The notes: generated from the sequence alone by a model not told the origin. Counted from the first letter of the stretch, positions 27,994-37,408 are shown. The stretch: 64,000 bases of DNA from Enterococcus mundtii (GCF_002813755.1 NZ_CP018061.1:2036001-2100000), one strand, 5' to 3'. Numbers and translations are program-made.

Positions 27994-30900
27994 TTATGGA
28001 TTCAATGTTTTCATGGCCGTTGCCATCATCAAACGGATGCGATTCAATTGATTGACTACGGAAGCACCTGGATCATAATCGATTGCAGTAATGTTGGCTT
28101 TTGGGTAACGATGACGCAGCTCTTTGAATACCCCTTTTCCAACGACATGATTTGGTAGACAGCCAAATGGTTGCATGCAAACGATATTAGGGACATCATT
28201 CTCTAACAATTCAATCATCTCACCGGTTAAAAACCAGCCTTCACCGGTCTGATTGCCAATTGATAGAATCTGGCTTGCTTCATCTGCTAATTGATGAATT
28301 GGTGTTATTCCATCAAAACGTTGTGATTTCCTTAAGGCTTTATCCATTGGCTTTACAACATATTCAATCAAGCGGATAAGAAATTGTGCGACCCATTTAC
28401 TTTTTTTTGAATGACCTAAGTGTTCGTATTTCCAGATTTGGTTGTATATCGAATAATTCATAAACCCCATGATATCAGGAACAACGACTTCAGCGCCTTC
28501 TTCTTCTAATAATCGGACGATATCATTATTGGCCGTAGGTGAATACTTGACTAGAATCTCTCCAACAATTCCTACTTTAGGTTTCCTTTGATTCGTTAGC
28601 GGAACCGTGTCAAAATCATGGATGATTTTCGCCATATTTCGGTTGAAGTTTGTCAAAGAACCATTTTTGACATTGCGTTCCACTCGTTCAAGCCATTGAT
28701 GGTGCATTTCATCAATCGCGCCTTTTTCTATCTCATATGGTCGAGTACGGTAAATGACCCGTTCAAAAAGATCACCATATAAAAAAGCAACCGCTAAACG
28801 TTTCAATAATGGCAATGTGAACGTAAAACCAGGAGAAGATTCTACCCCTTGATTGCCGAAAGACACAGAAACTACGGGTATCTGTGGGAAGCCAGCTTCA
28901 TCAAGCGCCTTTCGAAGCAGTGGGATATAATTAGTCGCTCGGCATCCACCTCCCGTTTGGGTCATCATCACACTGGTATGATTTAAGTCATATGTGCCAC
29001 TTTCCAATGCCTCGACTATTTGCCCGATCGAGATGATTGCTGGATAACACGCGTCATTATTGACGTACTTTAACCCGACATCAATGGCACTTCCACTGTT
29101 TCTTGGCAAACAAACAACTTGATATCCTGAGGCTTTTAAAGCAACATCAACTAAACCAGATTGATGGATAGGACTCAACATTGGCAATAACAAGGTATGT
29201 GTTTTCTTCATTTCTTTGGTAAAGGTGATTTTATCTGGTGTATGAAATTGTTTCGTTGGGCGAAATTGTTGTTTGGTTCGTGCATTGACTGCCGCTTTTA
29301 ATGAGCGCAAGCGTATCCTGATAGCACCTAAATTTGCGCCTTCATCGATTTTTAGTACAGTGTATAACTTGCCATATTGCGCCATGATTTCTTCCACTTG
29401 ATCAGTTGTCACCGCATCGATACCACACCCGAAAGAGTTTAATTGAACTAGTTCTAACTCCTTAGATTTTGCGACGACTCGGGCAGCAGCATATAATCTT
29501 GATTGATAGACCCATTGATTCACTACTCGTAATTGCCCCACATCTCCTAGATGAGCGATGCTATCTTCTGTCAACACATGGAAGCCTTCTTGTGTGATTA
29601 ATTCTGCAATCCCATGGTTGATTTCCGGATCTAGATGGTAAGGTCGACCTGCAAGGACGATGCCACGTTCATTATTCTGATGTAGCATCCTTAAGGTTTC
29701 TTCTCCTTTTTGTTGGATCTCTTTTTTAAAATCAGCTAATGCTTCATATCCTTGGTGTAAAGCTTCTTTTATTTGATCTTCTGAAAACCCATAGTCAGAA
29801 AATGTTTGGTGTAACGTCTTTGCCACTGATGCTTCGTTCGCTAGATTCAAAAACGGCTGACGGTAATCGATCCGTCCTTCCCGAATCGCATCAACATTGT
29901 TTTTAATGACATCTGGATAACTTTGAACGATGGGACAATTAAAATGATTGTCCGCTTGGTTATTCTCTTTCTGCTCAAAGATCACGCCAGGATAAAAAAT
30001 GCAGGAAACACCAGCATCGATCAGTGACTGGATATGGCCATGCACCAGCTTCGCTGGATAACAGACGGTATCACTTGAAATCGTGTCGATCCCTTGTTCG
30101 TAGATTTCCTTACTCGATCGAGGGGATAAGACTACTCGAAAACCTAAAGAACGAAAGAAAGTCTGCCAAAGTGGAAAGTTTTCATACATATTCAATACTC
30201 TTGGAATCCCGATTTCACCGTTGACAGCTTCTGTTTTTCGTAATGGGCGGTAACGGAATAATTGCCGAGATTTTTCAGCCACTAAATTGATTTTCTTATC
30301 GGCTTTTTTGATTTTGATCTGCGCCCCACGTTCACAACGATTACCAGAAATCAGTTTCCGACCATCAGAAAATAAAGTGACCGTCAACAGGCAATTGTTC
30401 TCACACAACCCACAGTGCGTCAGTTCTTTTTCTGTCGTCAGCTGAGACAATTCTTCGAAGGAGAGTAGTTCACTTATTTCCCCTTTTTGATATTCTTCCA
30501 GAGCAATCAAAGAAGCGCCATATGCACCCATCAATCCTGAGATAGAAGGACGAACAACTTCTCTTCCACTGATTTTTTCAAATGCTCGCAAGACTGCATC
30601 GTTGTAAAAGGTTCCACCTTGACACACGATCTTATTGCCTAGATCTTCTGGTTTTCTGATTTTGATTACTTTGTAGATCGCATTTTTGATCACAGAATAA
30701 GATAAACCAGCCGAGATGTCTCCAACAGAAGCACCTTCTTTTTGGACTTGCTTGACCTTTGAATTCATGAAGACCGTACACCTGGAACCTAAGTCCACAG
30801 GGTTCTTGGCTGAAATAGCAGCAACCGCAAAATCTTGGATTCCATAACCTAATGACTTAGCAAATGTTTCGATAAATGAACCACAACCTGAAGAACAGGC

Positions 30901-32223
30901 TTCGTTCAATTGAATCGAGGACAATGCACCGTCCTTGATCGTCATTGCCTTCATGTCTTGTCCGCCAATATCTAAAATAAAATCGACACCTGGTTGAAAA
31001 AAATTTGCTGCTTTATAATGCGCCATCGTTTCGACTTCGCCAATATCGATTTTCAACGCACTCTTGATCAACGCTTCACCATAGCCAGTCACTACCGCTT
31101 TACCGATAAAGCAGTCTTTGGGCATTTGCTGATACATATTTTTCAATACGTTGATGGTTGTTTCTAAAGGCTGTCCTTCATTGTTTCCATAAAATGAGAA
31201 TAATAGCTCTCCTGATTGATTGATCAAGGTGACTTTCGTCGTCGTTGAACCAGCATCAATACCTAGAAAAGCCACCCCCTGATGGGTAGCTAGAGCGCAT
31301 TCTTGCACCTTCGCTTTTTCGTGTCGGCTGCGAAAATCAGCTAACTCTTGATCGTTCTGAAAAAGTGGCGCTAAAGAACGAGAATGATGAAGCAACTCTT
31401 GTTCTTGGCTTTCCAATTTCTGGATTAATTCACCGAGTGTCTTTTCCTTTGAAGCTTTTGCGTGATAAGCTGCCCCTAATGCCACGAATAGTTGCGGATT
31501 TTCTGGAAAAACCACTTCTTCTGTCGATAAGCCAAGGGTTTCAATAAAGCGTTGGCGCAATTCGGACATAAAGTAAAGTGGGCCACCTAAAAAGGCGACC
31601 TTTCCTTTGATCTTTCTTCCTGCTGCTAAACCAGCGATCGTTTGATTGACGACGGCTTGAAAAATACTAGCAGCAATATCGGCTTTCGCCGCTCCTTCGT
31701 TGATCAGTGGTTGTACATCCGTTTTAGCGAATACACCACAGCGAGAGGCAATTGGATAAAGCTGTTGATACGCTTTGGCTAGTTCATTCAACCCATTTGC
31801 ATCGGTTTTCAATAGTGCTGCCATCTGATCAATAAATGCGCCTGTCCCTCCCGCGCAGCTACCGTTCATTCGTTGTTCTAAAGAAGAACCAAAAAAGGTG
31901 ATTTTGGCATCTTCTCCTCCTAATTCAATCGCTACATCTGTTTCGGGAATCCTTTCTTCGATCGTTTTTGTACATGCAATCACTTCTTGGATAAAAGGCA
32001 ATTGTAGATGTTCCGCTAATCCCATCCCGCCAGAACCAGTGATTGCAAAAGCAATCGCCTGATCTTGTAAAGTTGTTTTGGCTTCTTCTAATATGTTGAT
32101 GGTTGCTTTTCTGATATCTGCATAATGTCGTTCGTATTTAGCAAAAAGAGTTTCGCCATGGTTATCAAGAATCACTAATTTGACTGTCGTTGAACCTACA
32201 TCGATACCTCCGTACATTTTCAT
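27994..32223 (-). CDS. Giant acyl-CoA dehydratase activase-like protein (fused)
   Basis: A 1409-residue protein. Two BadF/BadG/BcrA/BcrD-type ATPase domains lie in tandem: residues about 4-255 (GIDVGSTTVK, NGSCAGGTGAFID, SRCGVFAKTDV) and about 320-580 (GIDAGSTTTK, EACSSGCGSFIE, SRCTVFMNSKV). The cysteines in these motifs are where 2-hydroxyacyl-CoA dehydratase activators hold a [4Fe-4S] cluster. DUF2229 follows (from about 660, GIPRVLNMYENFPLW), then HgdB-like segments (TQTGGGCRATNYIPLL; CMQPFGCLPNHVVGKG). It is thus an activator fused to dehydratase-like parts. The substrate is unknown; no CoA-transferase gene is adjacent. A TetR-family gene is divergent and probably controls it. Confidence 0.85.
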   Translation of the reverse strand: MKMYGGIDVGSTTVKLVILDNHGETLFAKYERHYADIRKATINILEEAKTTLQDQAIAFAITGSGGMGLAEHLQLPFIQEVIACTKTIEERIPETDVAIELGGEDAKITFFGSSLEQRMNGSCAGGTGAFIDQMAALLKTDANGLNELAKAYQQLYPIASRCGVFAKTDVQPLINEGAAKADIAASIFQAVVNQTIAGLAAGRKIKGKVAFLGGPLYFMSELRQRFIETLGLSTEEVVFPENPQLFVALGAAYHAKASKEKTLGELIQKLESQEQELLHHSRSLAPLFQNDQELADFRSRHEKAKVQECALATHQGVAFLGIDAGSTTTKVTLINQSGELLFSFYGNNEGQPLETTINVLKNMYQQMPKDCFIGKAVVTGYGEALIKSALKIDIGEVETMAHYKAANFFQPGVDFILDIGGQDMKAMTIKDGALSSIQLNEACSSGCGSFIETFAKSLGYGIQDFAVAAISAKNPVDLGSRCTVFMNSKVKQVQKEGASVGDISAGLSYSVIKNAIYKVIKIRKPEDLGNKIVCQGGTFYNDAVLRAFEKISGREVVRPSISGLMGAYGASLIALEEYQKGEISELLSFEELSQLTTEKELTHCGLCENNCLLTVTLFSDGRKLISGNRCERGAQIKIKKADKKINLVAEKSRQLFRYRPLRKTEAVNGEIGIPRVLNMYENFPLWQTFFRSLGFRVVLSPRSSKEIYEQGIDTISSDTVCYPAKLVHGHIQSLIDAGVSCIFYPGVIFEQKENNQADNHFNCPIVQSYPDVIKNNVDAIREGRIDYRQPFLNLANEASVAKTLHQTFSDYGFSEDQIKEALHQGYEALADFKKEIQQKGEETLRMLHQNNERGIVLAGRPYHLDPEINHGIAELITQEGFHVLTEDSIAHLGDVGQLRVVNQWVYQSRLYAAARVVAKSKELELVQLNSFGCGIDAVTTDQVEEIMAQYGKLYTVLKIDEGANLGAIRIRLRSLKAAVNARTKQQFRPTKQFHTPDKITFTKEMKKTHTLLLPMLSPIHQSGLVDVALKASGYQVVCLPRNSGSAIDVGLKYVNNDACYPAIISIGQIVEALESGTYDLNHTSVMMTQTGGGCRATNYIPLLRKALDEAGFPQIPVVSVSFGNQGVESSPGFTFTLPLLKRLAVAFLYGDLFERVIYRTRPYEIEKGAIDEMHHQWLERVERNVKNGSLTNFNRNMAKIIHDFDTVPLTNQRKPKVGIVGEILVKYSPTANNDIVRLLEEEGAEVVVPDIMGFMNYSIYNQIWKYEHLGHSKKSKWVAQFLIRLIEYVVKPMDKALRKSQRFDGITPIHQLADEASQILSIGNQTGEGWFLTGEMIELLENDVPNIVCMQPFGCLPNHVVGKGVFKELRHRYPKANITAIDYDPGASVVNQLNRIRLMMATAMKTLNP

Positions 32224-32244
32224 CGTCTCGCCACCTTCTTAAAA

Positions 32245-32276
32245 AGACGCTTTGTTGAACATTGAACAAAGCGTCT
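32245..32276. promoter_or_regulatory. 12-bp perfect inverted repeat between the activase and tetR genes
   Basis: AGACGCTTTGTT (32245-32256) and AACAAAGCGTCT (32265-32276) flank 8 nt. It lies in the leader of the activase gene just downstream of a likely promoter, so it could be the operator of the divergent TetR-type regulator or a leader hairpin. Confidence 0.5.
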
Positions 32277-32294
32277 GTTATACTACATATATCT

Positions 32295-32322
32295 ATTCTA
32301 AAACGATTTAGAGCGATTGCAA
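32295..32322 (-). promoter_or_regulatory. Putative promoter of the activase gene
   Basis: TTGCAA (32317-32322) and TAGAAT (32295-32300) on the minus strand are 16 bp apart. The transcript would start near 32288 and include the 12-bp inverted repeat in its leader. Confidence 0.5.
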
Positions 32323-32396
32323 TAAGCAATAATTGTCAGTTTGTGAGATAAACAACAATCGTGAGCGATTTGTCGACCAAAAGTAAGGAGATTTTT

Positions 32397-33005
32397 ATGA
32401 TGAAGAAAAACGATCTTCGAGTGAAACGTACCAACAAAATGATTATTGAAGCGTTCTTACGTTTACTAGAAACAAAAAGTATGGAGCGAATCACGATCCA
32501 AGAAATCGCCGATGAAGCAATGATCAATCGTGCGACTTTTTATGCACATTTCAAAGACAAACAAGATCTTTATGAGCATTTATTCCATATCGCTATCCAG
32601 ACATTTACCTCGATCTTAGATTTGGAACCCTTGATGGAAGGTAATAAATTGAAGCTGAAACGGGTCAACCGTGCCTTAACTCAAATTTACCAATTGGTTG
32701 CTGAGAACAAAGCTATATTTATTACGACTTTGGACGGCACTTCGATCGAATTTTTCAGGAAAAAATTGAAAATTTTCTTATCTGAAAAATACGCAACTAT
32801 TTTTGATCGTCTAAAAATCACAGAGAACGAACTAGAAGTACCTATCGATTTTATCACAGAATACATAACTGCCATTTTTACCGGTACTTTACATTGGTGG
32901 GTCACCAGCGATACCGAGATGACACCAAAGCAATTAGCTACTTTAGTCATCAAATTAGTGGGAAATGGTCACTTGACCGTCTTAGGGATCGAGATTGAAA
33001 AATAA
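32397..33005 (+). CDS. TetR/AcrR-family transcriptional regulator
   Basis: A 202-residue protein. The N-terminal helix-turn-helix (about 5-55) contains ITIQEIADEAMINRATFYAHF in parts (IQEIADEA, NRATFYAHF), typical of TetR proteins. The C-terminal helical domain resembles the YfiC-type ligand-binding domain (TetR_C). The start at 32397 follows AAGGAG. It is divergent from the giant activase gene and shares a 173-bp intergenic region with it. It probably regulates that gene and itself. The inducer is unknown. Confidence 0.88.
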   Translation: MMKKNDLRVKRTNKMIIEAFLRLLETKSMERITIQEIADEAMINRATFYAHFKDKQDLYEHLFHIAIQTFTSILDLEPLMEGNKLKLKRVNRALTQIYQLVAENKAIFITTLDGTSIEFFRKKLKIFLSEKYATIFDRLKITENELEVPIDFITEYITAIFTGTLHWWVTSDTEMTPKQLATLVIKLVGNGHLTVLGIEIEK

Positions 33006-33006
33006 C

Positions 33007-33050
33007 AAAAGCTCTGAAGAACACAAGATTATGTGAACTTCAGAGCTTTT
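33007..33050 (+). terminator. Bidirectional terminator after tetR
   Basis: AAAAGCTCTGAAG (33007-33019) and CTTCAGAGCTTTT (33038-33050) form a perfect 13-bp stem. It serves tetR on the plus strand and the 56-residue gene on the minus strand. Confidence 0.8.
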
Positions 33051-33057
33051 GTTATTC

Positions 33058-33228
33058 TTAACGATTTTTAGACAACCATTTTTTAGTATGATTCGTTGGA
33101 CGTTTCGCTTTGATTTGGACAAATTTTTCTGATTTTTTCGGTACATGGATCTCTACATTGTACTTCTCCGATTTGATCATATCGTAAATTTTTTCTGCTG
33201 TTTCATCTACTTTTTGTTTCCACTTCAT
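33058..33228 (-). CDS. Small basic hypothetical protein (56 residues)
   Basis: A short frame missed by a 60-residue cut-off: MKWKQKVDETAEKIYDMIKS at the start and HTKKWLSKNR at the end. A strong site, GGAGG, lies 7 nt before the ATG, and a bidirectional terminator follows the stop. The protein is rich in Lys (about a quarter of residues) and has no membrane segment or signal peptide. It lies alone between tetR and the tRNA genes. No family recognised; the site and terminator argue that it is real. Confidence 0.65.
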   Translation of the reverse strand: MKWKQKVDETAEKIYDMIKSEKYNVEIHVPKKSEKFVQIKAKRPTNHTKKWLSKNR

Positions 33229-33308
33229 TTGTGCCGCCTCCTTTTTTTCTTCTTATATCTACTCTAGCCTATAATAGCAAAATCAGCAAGAAACAAGGTG
33301 TTTTACAC

Positions 33309-33340
33309 AAAAAAAAGAGTGATCTTCAACTGATCACTCT
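33309..33340 (-). terminator. Terminator of the tRNA unit
   Basis: AGAGTGATC (33316-33324) and GATCACTCT (33332-33340) form a 9-bp stem followed on the minus strand by seven T, just after tRNA-Gln. Confidence 0.8.
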
Positions 33341-33345
33341 AGGAA

Positions 33346-33417
33346 CTGGGGTAGCTGGATTCGAACCAACGCATGAGGGAGTCAAAGTCCCTTGCCTTAC
33401 CGCTTGGCTATACCCCA
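33346..33417 (-). tRNA. tRNA-Gln (anticodon UUG)
   Basis: A 72-nt cloverleaf on the minus strand. The acceptor stem is TGGGGTA/TACCCCA with discriminator G. The anticodon loop is CTTTGAC (TTG) and the T arm contains GGTTCGAATCC. CCA is not encoded. It lies just downstream of tRNA-Tyr in one transcript. Confidence 0.95.
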
Positions 33418-33423
33418 ATGAAA

Positions 33424-33504
33424 TGGAGGAGAGTGGATTCGAACCACTGAACCCTAAGGAACGGATTTACAGTCCGTCGCGTTTAGCCACTTCGCTACTC
33501 CTCC
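33424..33504 (-). tRNA. tRNA-Tyr (anticodon GUA)
   Basis: An 81-nt class II tRNA on the minus strand. The acceptor stem is GGAGGAG/CTCCTCC with discriminator A. The anticodon region reads GACTGTAAATC and a long variable arm follows; the T arm has GGTTCGAATCC. CCA is not encoded. Confidence 0.95.
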
Positions 33505-33532
33505 GAAAGGTTTGTATCAACCTGACTTAGTT

Positions 33533-33561
33533 ATAATACCTAATTTTCCAAGTGATTGCAA
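33533..33561 (-). promoter_or_regulatory. Promoter of the tRNA-Tyr/tRNA-Gln unit
   Basis: TTGCAA (33556-33561), a 17-bp spacer and TATTAT (33533-33538) on the minus strand, upstream of tRNA-Tyr. Confidence 0.65.
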
Positions 33562-33591
33562 CCCTTTATTGAAAATTTTTTTGATATTTTT

Positions 33592-33825
33592 TTATTCGTG
33601 TAAATTCCAATGACGAATCACTGTTTCTATCGCATTTTCAAGACTTTTTTCTTTGCCAAAGTCTTCTTCTCCCAAGAAAATCTCAAATTCTTTTGGTCCA
33701 TACGCTAAAATTTCACCGATCATTTTTTTACCAATAAATAACTGCGTTACATCATATGTGTTCCCTTTGATCGTTTTTTTGATCTCTTCGGTACGCACTT
33801 CAATATCTTTATTCTTTTTTGACAT
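33592..33825 (-). CDS. Small DUF2969-like protein
   Basis: A 77-residue cytoplasmic protein starting MSKKNKDIEVRTEEIKKTI, with GKKMIGEIL and a C-terminal helix (SLENAIETVIRHWNLHE). It resembles DUF2969 proteins of lactic acid bacteria (from memory, moderate confidence). The start at 33825 has an excellent AGGAGGTG site; a longer frame upstream does not. It lies 74 bp after the ROK kinase gene on the same strand. Function unknown. Confidence 0.65.
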   Translation of the reverse strand: MSKKNKDIEVRTEEIKKTIKGNTYDVTQLFIGKKMIGEILAYGPKEFEIFLGEEDFGKEKSLENAIETVIRHWNLHE

Positions 33826-33899
33826 TATTTCCCACCTCCTCAATAGTTTATCACATTTAACGGCAGAAAACATTCACTGTGTGTCTTCTATTTGATAAT

Positions 33900-34784
33900 T
33901 TATTTTCCTGCTTCTTGTTGCGCTAGATAATTTGCGGCTGCCCCTATCAGGTTCGCATCATTGCGATACTCACACAAGGTGATCAATGGATCAAAATCAT
34001 TCAACCCAAAATGACTCGTCAATTTTTTCATCCGTTGATTGATTTCTGTCAGTAATCCCTCTTTTGCAGAAATTCCACCACCCAATACGATCACTTCTGG
34101 ATCAAATGAAAATTGAATACTAAATAACCCTTTTGTTAAATAATCATAAAAAGATTCAACTTCTTCTTGTGCGAGAGGATCGCCATTTTCTGCTAATTCA
34201 AAGACTTCTTTTCCACTAAAGGTATTTTTATCTAATCCTTTGCGTTCACAGTATCGCCACGCCATTTGGACTGCCGTTCCTAATGTACTGAATGTATGCT
34301 CCCCATTAAGAAACATCAAGCCAAATTCTCCGCCATAAAGATGAGCGCCTTTATTCAATTCACCATTAGTGAACATCGCACCACCCACGCCTGTACCAAT
34401 CACTACAAAAGCAACATTTTGATAGCCACGAGCAGCACCTTCATAAAACTCAGCCATTCCCGCGCAATTCGCATCATTTTCCATAGCGACTGGCAGACCA
34501 AACAATTCCTCTAATTCAGTATAAATATCAAACCCATGGATATAAGGAATCGCGCTGATGCCTTCAATCACTTGTCGTTGGCTATTCACAACACCTGGTG
34601 CACTAAAGGCAACCCCATTGATTGCTACTTCTTGTGATAATTGTTGGAATACCGATGATAATTGCGCTTTCATTTCTATCCATGTAGCTGGTGTTGTGAA
34701 CTGACCTTTATGTGTTAGTGTTTCTAGTTCCCAATAACCATATTTGACAGCTGAACCGCCAAAATCGAATGCTAAAATCCCCAT
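33900..34784 (-). CDS. ROK-family sugar kinase
   Basis: A 294-residue kinase. The ATP-binding motif AFDFGGSAVKYG is at the N-terminus, and the ROK core includes MENDANCAGMAEFYEGAARG and IGTGVGGAMF. The zinc motif CxCGxxGCxE found in many ROK proteins is absent: the region reads EFGLMFLNGEHTFSTLG, as in beta-glucoside or related kinases lacking zinc. The C-terminal VIVLGGGISA motif is normal. It could be a glucokinase, a beta-glucoside kinase or a fructokinase; the substrate cannot be told from the sequence. AGGAGG lies 11 nt upstream. Confidence 0.88.
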   Translation of the reverse strand: MGILAFDFGGSAVKYGYWELETLTHKGQFTTPATWIEMKAQLSSVFQQLSQEVAINGVAFSAPGVVNSQRQVIEGISAIPYIHGFDIYTELEELFGLPVAMENDANCAGMAEFYEGAARGYQNVAFVVIGTGVGGAMFTNGELNKGAHLYGGEFGLMFLNGEHTFSTLGTAVQMAWRYCERKGLDKNTFSGKEVFELAENGDPLAQEEVESFYDYLTKGLFSIQFSFDPEVIVLGGGISAKEGLLTEINQRMKKLTSHFGLNDFDPLITLCEYRNDANLIGAAANYLAQQEAGK

Positions 34785-34849
34785 AATTATTTGTTCCTCC
34801 TCAATAGTTTTTCAACAATATTTTTATTATAAAACGCTTTCGTTCCATC

Positions 34850-35299
34850 CTATAATTCTTTGGCTAAGGTTACTTGATCTCTAAGAAGTATCCCCTCTTC
34901 ATAGATTGGTTCTGCGTAATTATTGATAAAGTAATCCTTTTCTCTCGATACTTCTTTAAAGCCTTTTTTCTGATAAAGATGTAACGCTGGATTCGTAATA
35001 CTTCCTGTACGGATCAATATTTTTGTTGGTTGTTTGCATTCTTTGCTCAACTCTTCAAGTGCATGATCAATCAGCTTGCCACCGATTCCTCTTCCTTGAT
35101 GTGCAGCAGCAACAGAAACATTCATGATCTCACATTCCGTTTCTCTGATTACATAAACAAGCACACCGATCACTTCATCATGCTCTTTCCAGATAAACCC
35201 ATCGCCATTGGTCACATAAGCGATCACTTTGTCTTTATCAGGATCGGCTTCTAATAATAACGCCCATGGTAAGTCACTTTTGTTCAATTGTTGAAACAT
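34850..35299 (-). CDS. GNAT-family N-acetyltransferase
   Basis: A 149-residue protein with a complete GNAT fold. The acetyl-CoA binding motif AAHQGRGIGGKLIDHALE lies at about 84-101, preceded by the beta strand CEIMNVSVA. The C-terminal LYQKKGFKEVSREKDYF is the usual motif B region. An AGGAG site lies 6 nt before the start. The substrate is unknown. It lies between yidD and the ROK kinase gene without overlap. Confidence 0.88.
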   Translation of the reverse strand: MFQQLNKSDLPWALLLEADPDKDKVIAYVTNGDGFIWKEHDEVIGVLVYVIRETECEIMNVSVAAAHQGRGIGGKLIDHALEELSKECKQPTKILIRTGSITNPALHLYQKKGFKEVSREKDYFINNYAEPIYEEGILLRDQVTLAKEL

Positions 35300-35331
35300 C
35301 GCTTTCTCCTATCTGATAAAAATCAATGACT

Positions 35332-35607
35332 CTATTTTTTGTATTTTTTATAGTCTGGCATCGATTGATCTTCTTTATTACGCGTCAAACGAAAGTGACG
35401 AGGCACATAATCGATACCGCCTTTCACAAATGGATGGCAACGAAAGATGCGTGCTGTTCCCATTAGGGTTCCTTTGAGCGCACCATGTACTTGGATGGCT
35501 TGGATCATGTAATTGGAACAAGTTGGATAATACCGACAACTTGGTGGGAACGCAGGTGAAATAAATCGCTGGTATCCGCGAACTAAATAAATCAAAAATT
35601 TTTTCAT
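35332..35607 (-). CDS. yidD: Membrane protein insertion efficiency factor YidD
   Basis: A 91-residue protein with the YidD (haemolytic DUF37) signature: [27 protein letters not shown] in parts ([15 protein letters not shown]) and GGIDYVP. The N-terminal amphipathic helix should associate with the membrane. In E. coli it assists YidC-dependent insertion. Here it stands apart from rpmH/rnpA/yidC, as is often seen in lactic acid bacteria. The ribosome binding site is GGAGATG. Confidence 0.92.
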   Translation of the reverse strand: MKKFLIYLVRGYQRFISPAFPPSCRYYPTCSNYMIQAIQVHGALKGTLMGTARIFRCHPFVKGGIDYVPRHFRLTRNKEDQSMPDYKKYKK

Positions 35608-35666
35608 GTTTTCATCTCCATATAAAAAAAGGATTGGTCATACATCCACTTACCATCCCCTATAAC

Positions 35667-35789
35667 CGGATAAACGGTGTTCTAAAAGCAACTCCTACAG
35701 AAATAAGCGCCAAAACCCAAAAATATGAAAAGCTATTTTCGGATTTTGGCGCTTATTTCTCGGAGCTGTACGCTTTTGCCACAACCTCT
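35667..35789. repeat. Composite intergenic repeat, copy A (basic repeat containing a 60-bp palindrome)
   Basis: Read on the minus strand, it begins AGAGGTTGTGGCAAAAGCG and ends TAGAACACCGTTTATCCG, matching the ends of copies at 9604 and 37964. In its middle is a 60-bp palindrome (35700-35759) with arms GAAATAAGCGCCAAAA and TTTTGGCGCTTATTTC. The copy at 37964-38023 is the same basic repeat without the palindrome. It may also terminate the murA-epuA transcript. Confidence 0.75.
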
Positions 35790-35820
35790 TCTTCTCTTAT
35801 CTGTTACCTAGTGTACACAC

Positions 35821-35997
35821 TTAACTAAAGAAATCGAAGATATGCAACCATAAGCTCGGTTGAAAGACCTTGAATGGACTTCCACCGCCAATCAAACCAT
35901 ATCCGATCATTGTTCCAATGATGAATAATAGGAGTACAAGTAAAATGACAGCTAAAATTTTTACCAAACTTATCAAAATATAGCGTGGACTCGTCAT
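35821..35997 (-). CDS. Small EpuA-like membrane protein (annotated in relatives as RNA polymerase beta subunit)
   Basis: A 58-residue protein: basic N-terminus MTSPRYILISLVKI, one membrane helix (about 8-33), then GYGLIGGGSPFKVFQPSLW. This matches the EpuA family, small membrane proteins that follow murA in Firmicutes and are often mislabelled 'DNA-directed RNA polymerase subunit beta'. It starts 14 bp after the murA stop, so it is co-transcribed with murA. A different frame over the same bases is longer but lacks family character. Function unknown. Confidence 0.8.
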   Translation of the reverse strand: MTSPRYILISLVKILAVILLVLLLFIIGTMIGYGLIGGGSPFKVFQPSLWLHIFDFFS

Positions 35998-36011
35998 CTC
36001 TCGTCACATCC

Positions 36012-37313
36012 TTAAGCGATTGTTTGTGGTGTTTTTTCGACTGGTGTTTCTTCTACATTTACACGTTCCACATCTGCACCTAATTGTTGCAATTTAATAT
36101 GGAAATTATAATAGCCACGATCTAAATATTTTAGGTTACGAACGCGTGTGATTCCATTTGCTTTCAAACCAGCTAATACGAGCGCTGCTGCTGCTCTTAG
36201 ATCTGTTGCATAGACTTCAGCACCTTGTAATTCGTGATTACCATCCATGATTGCAATGTTGCCATCGATTTTTACATGTGCATTCATTCTGCGCATTTCT
36301 TCAAGATGTTGGAAACGGTTCTCAAAGACTGTTTCGGTCACAACACTTGTACCTTCTGCAACCAACTGGATAGCAGTCATTTGTGCTTGCATATCCGTTG
36401 GGAAACCAGGATGTGGCATCGTTTTTACATCTGTTGGTAAAATATGTTTTGGTCCGATGACACGAACGCCACCGTCTTCTTCAGTGATCGTTGCACCCAT
36501 TTCGATCAATTTAGAGATCAATGGACGATTATGCTCAGAAATCGCATCAGCGATCAATAGATTGCCTTCAGTCATCGCTGCTGCTACCATGAAAGTACCG
36601 GCTTCGATACGGTCTTGGACGATTGAATGGTTGACTGCATGCAAATGATCAACGCCTTCGATACGCATCGTTTCTGTACCAGCGCCATAAACATTCGCAC
36701 CCATTTTATTTAAGATATTCGCTAAATCAACGATTTCAGGTTCACGTGCGACGTTTTCAATGATCGTCGTGCCTTTTGCTTTGACAGCAGCCATCATGAT
36801 GTTTTGTGTCGCACCAACACTTGGAAAATCTAAATAGATCGTATTTCCGATCAGTTGATCGGCGATTGCTTCGATATAACCATTCTTTTGAATGATTTTT
36901 GCACCCAAGGCTTGAAAACCTTTTAGGTGTAAATCGATCGGACGTTTTCCAATCGCACATCCACCAGGCATTGCAACTTTTGCATGACCATTTCTAGCCA
37001 ATAATGGTCCCATCACAACGATTGACGCACGCATTTGGCTTACGTATTCATAAGGTGCTTCAATTTCTAATTCTCTCGATGCATCAAGTGTCACACGATT
37101 ATTCTCTTCATCAAACGCTACATCTACGTTCAAATGACGGATCACTTGATTCATAGTGAACACGTCAGAAAGAATTGGCACATTATCTAAAACGGTCGTT
37201 CCTTCTTCAGCCAATAAACTTGCGGCTAAAATCGGCAATACCGCATTCTTTGCTCCTTCGATCTTTACTGTTCCTTTTAATTGATTGCCACCTTTTACGA
37301 TGATCTCTTCCAT
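36012..37313 (-). CDS. murA: UDP-N-acetylglucosamine 1-carboxyvinyltransferase (MurA)
   Basis: A 433-residue cytoplasmic enzyme that adds enolpyruvate to UDP-GlcNAc, the first committed step of peptidoglycan synthesis. The N-terminal [21 protein letters not shown] (in parts) holds the substrate-binding Lys-Asn, and the fosfomycin-reactive Cys lies in [15 protein letters not shown] (about 113-127). Position next to the atp operon with a DUF1146 gene upstream is usual for the MurAA copy. A GGGGGGAA site lies before the start. Confidence 0.97.
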   Translation of the reverse strand: MEEIIVKGGNQLKGTVKIEGAKNAVLPILAASLLAEEGTTVLDNVPILSDVFTMNQVIRHLNVDVAFDEENNRVTLDASRELEIEAPYEYVSQMRASIVVMGPLLARNGHAKVAMPGGCAIGKRPIDLHLKGFQALGAKIIQKNGYIEAIADQLIGNTIYLDFPSVGATQNIMMAAVKAKGTTIIENVAREPEIVDLANILNKMGANVYGAGTETMRIEGVDHLHAVNHSIVQDRIEAGTFMVAAAMTEGNLLIADAISEHNRPLISKLIEMGATITEEDGGVRVIGPKHILPTDVKTMPHPGFPTDMQAQMTAIQLVAEGTSVVTETVFENRFQHLEEMRRMNAHVKIDGNIAIMDGNHELQGAEVYATDLRAAAALVLAGLKANGITRVRNLKYLDRGYYNFHIKLQQLGADVERVNVEETPVEKTPQTIA

Positions 37314-37408
37314 GTTGTTCCCCCCAAAAAAATCCGTTGAGTATACATTCGCTCAAAATCTTTTTTATTATATCACTTCTTGTTTTAAAATAGTACCTTT
37401 TTTTAAAA

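Noticed and set aside
35825..36007. 60-residue minus-strand frame after murA
   Set aside because: It is out of frame with the EpuA-like membrane protein on the same bases, which has the expected membrane helix and family motifs.
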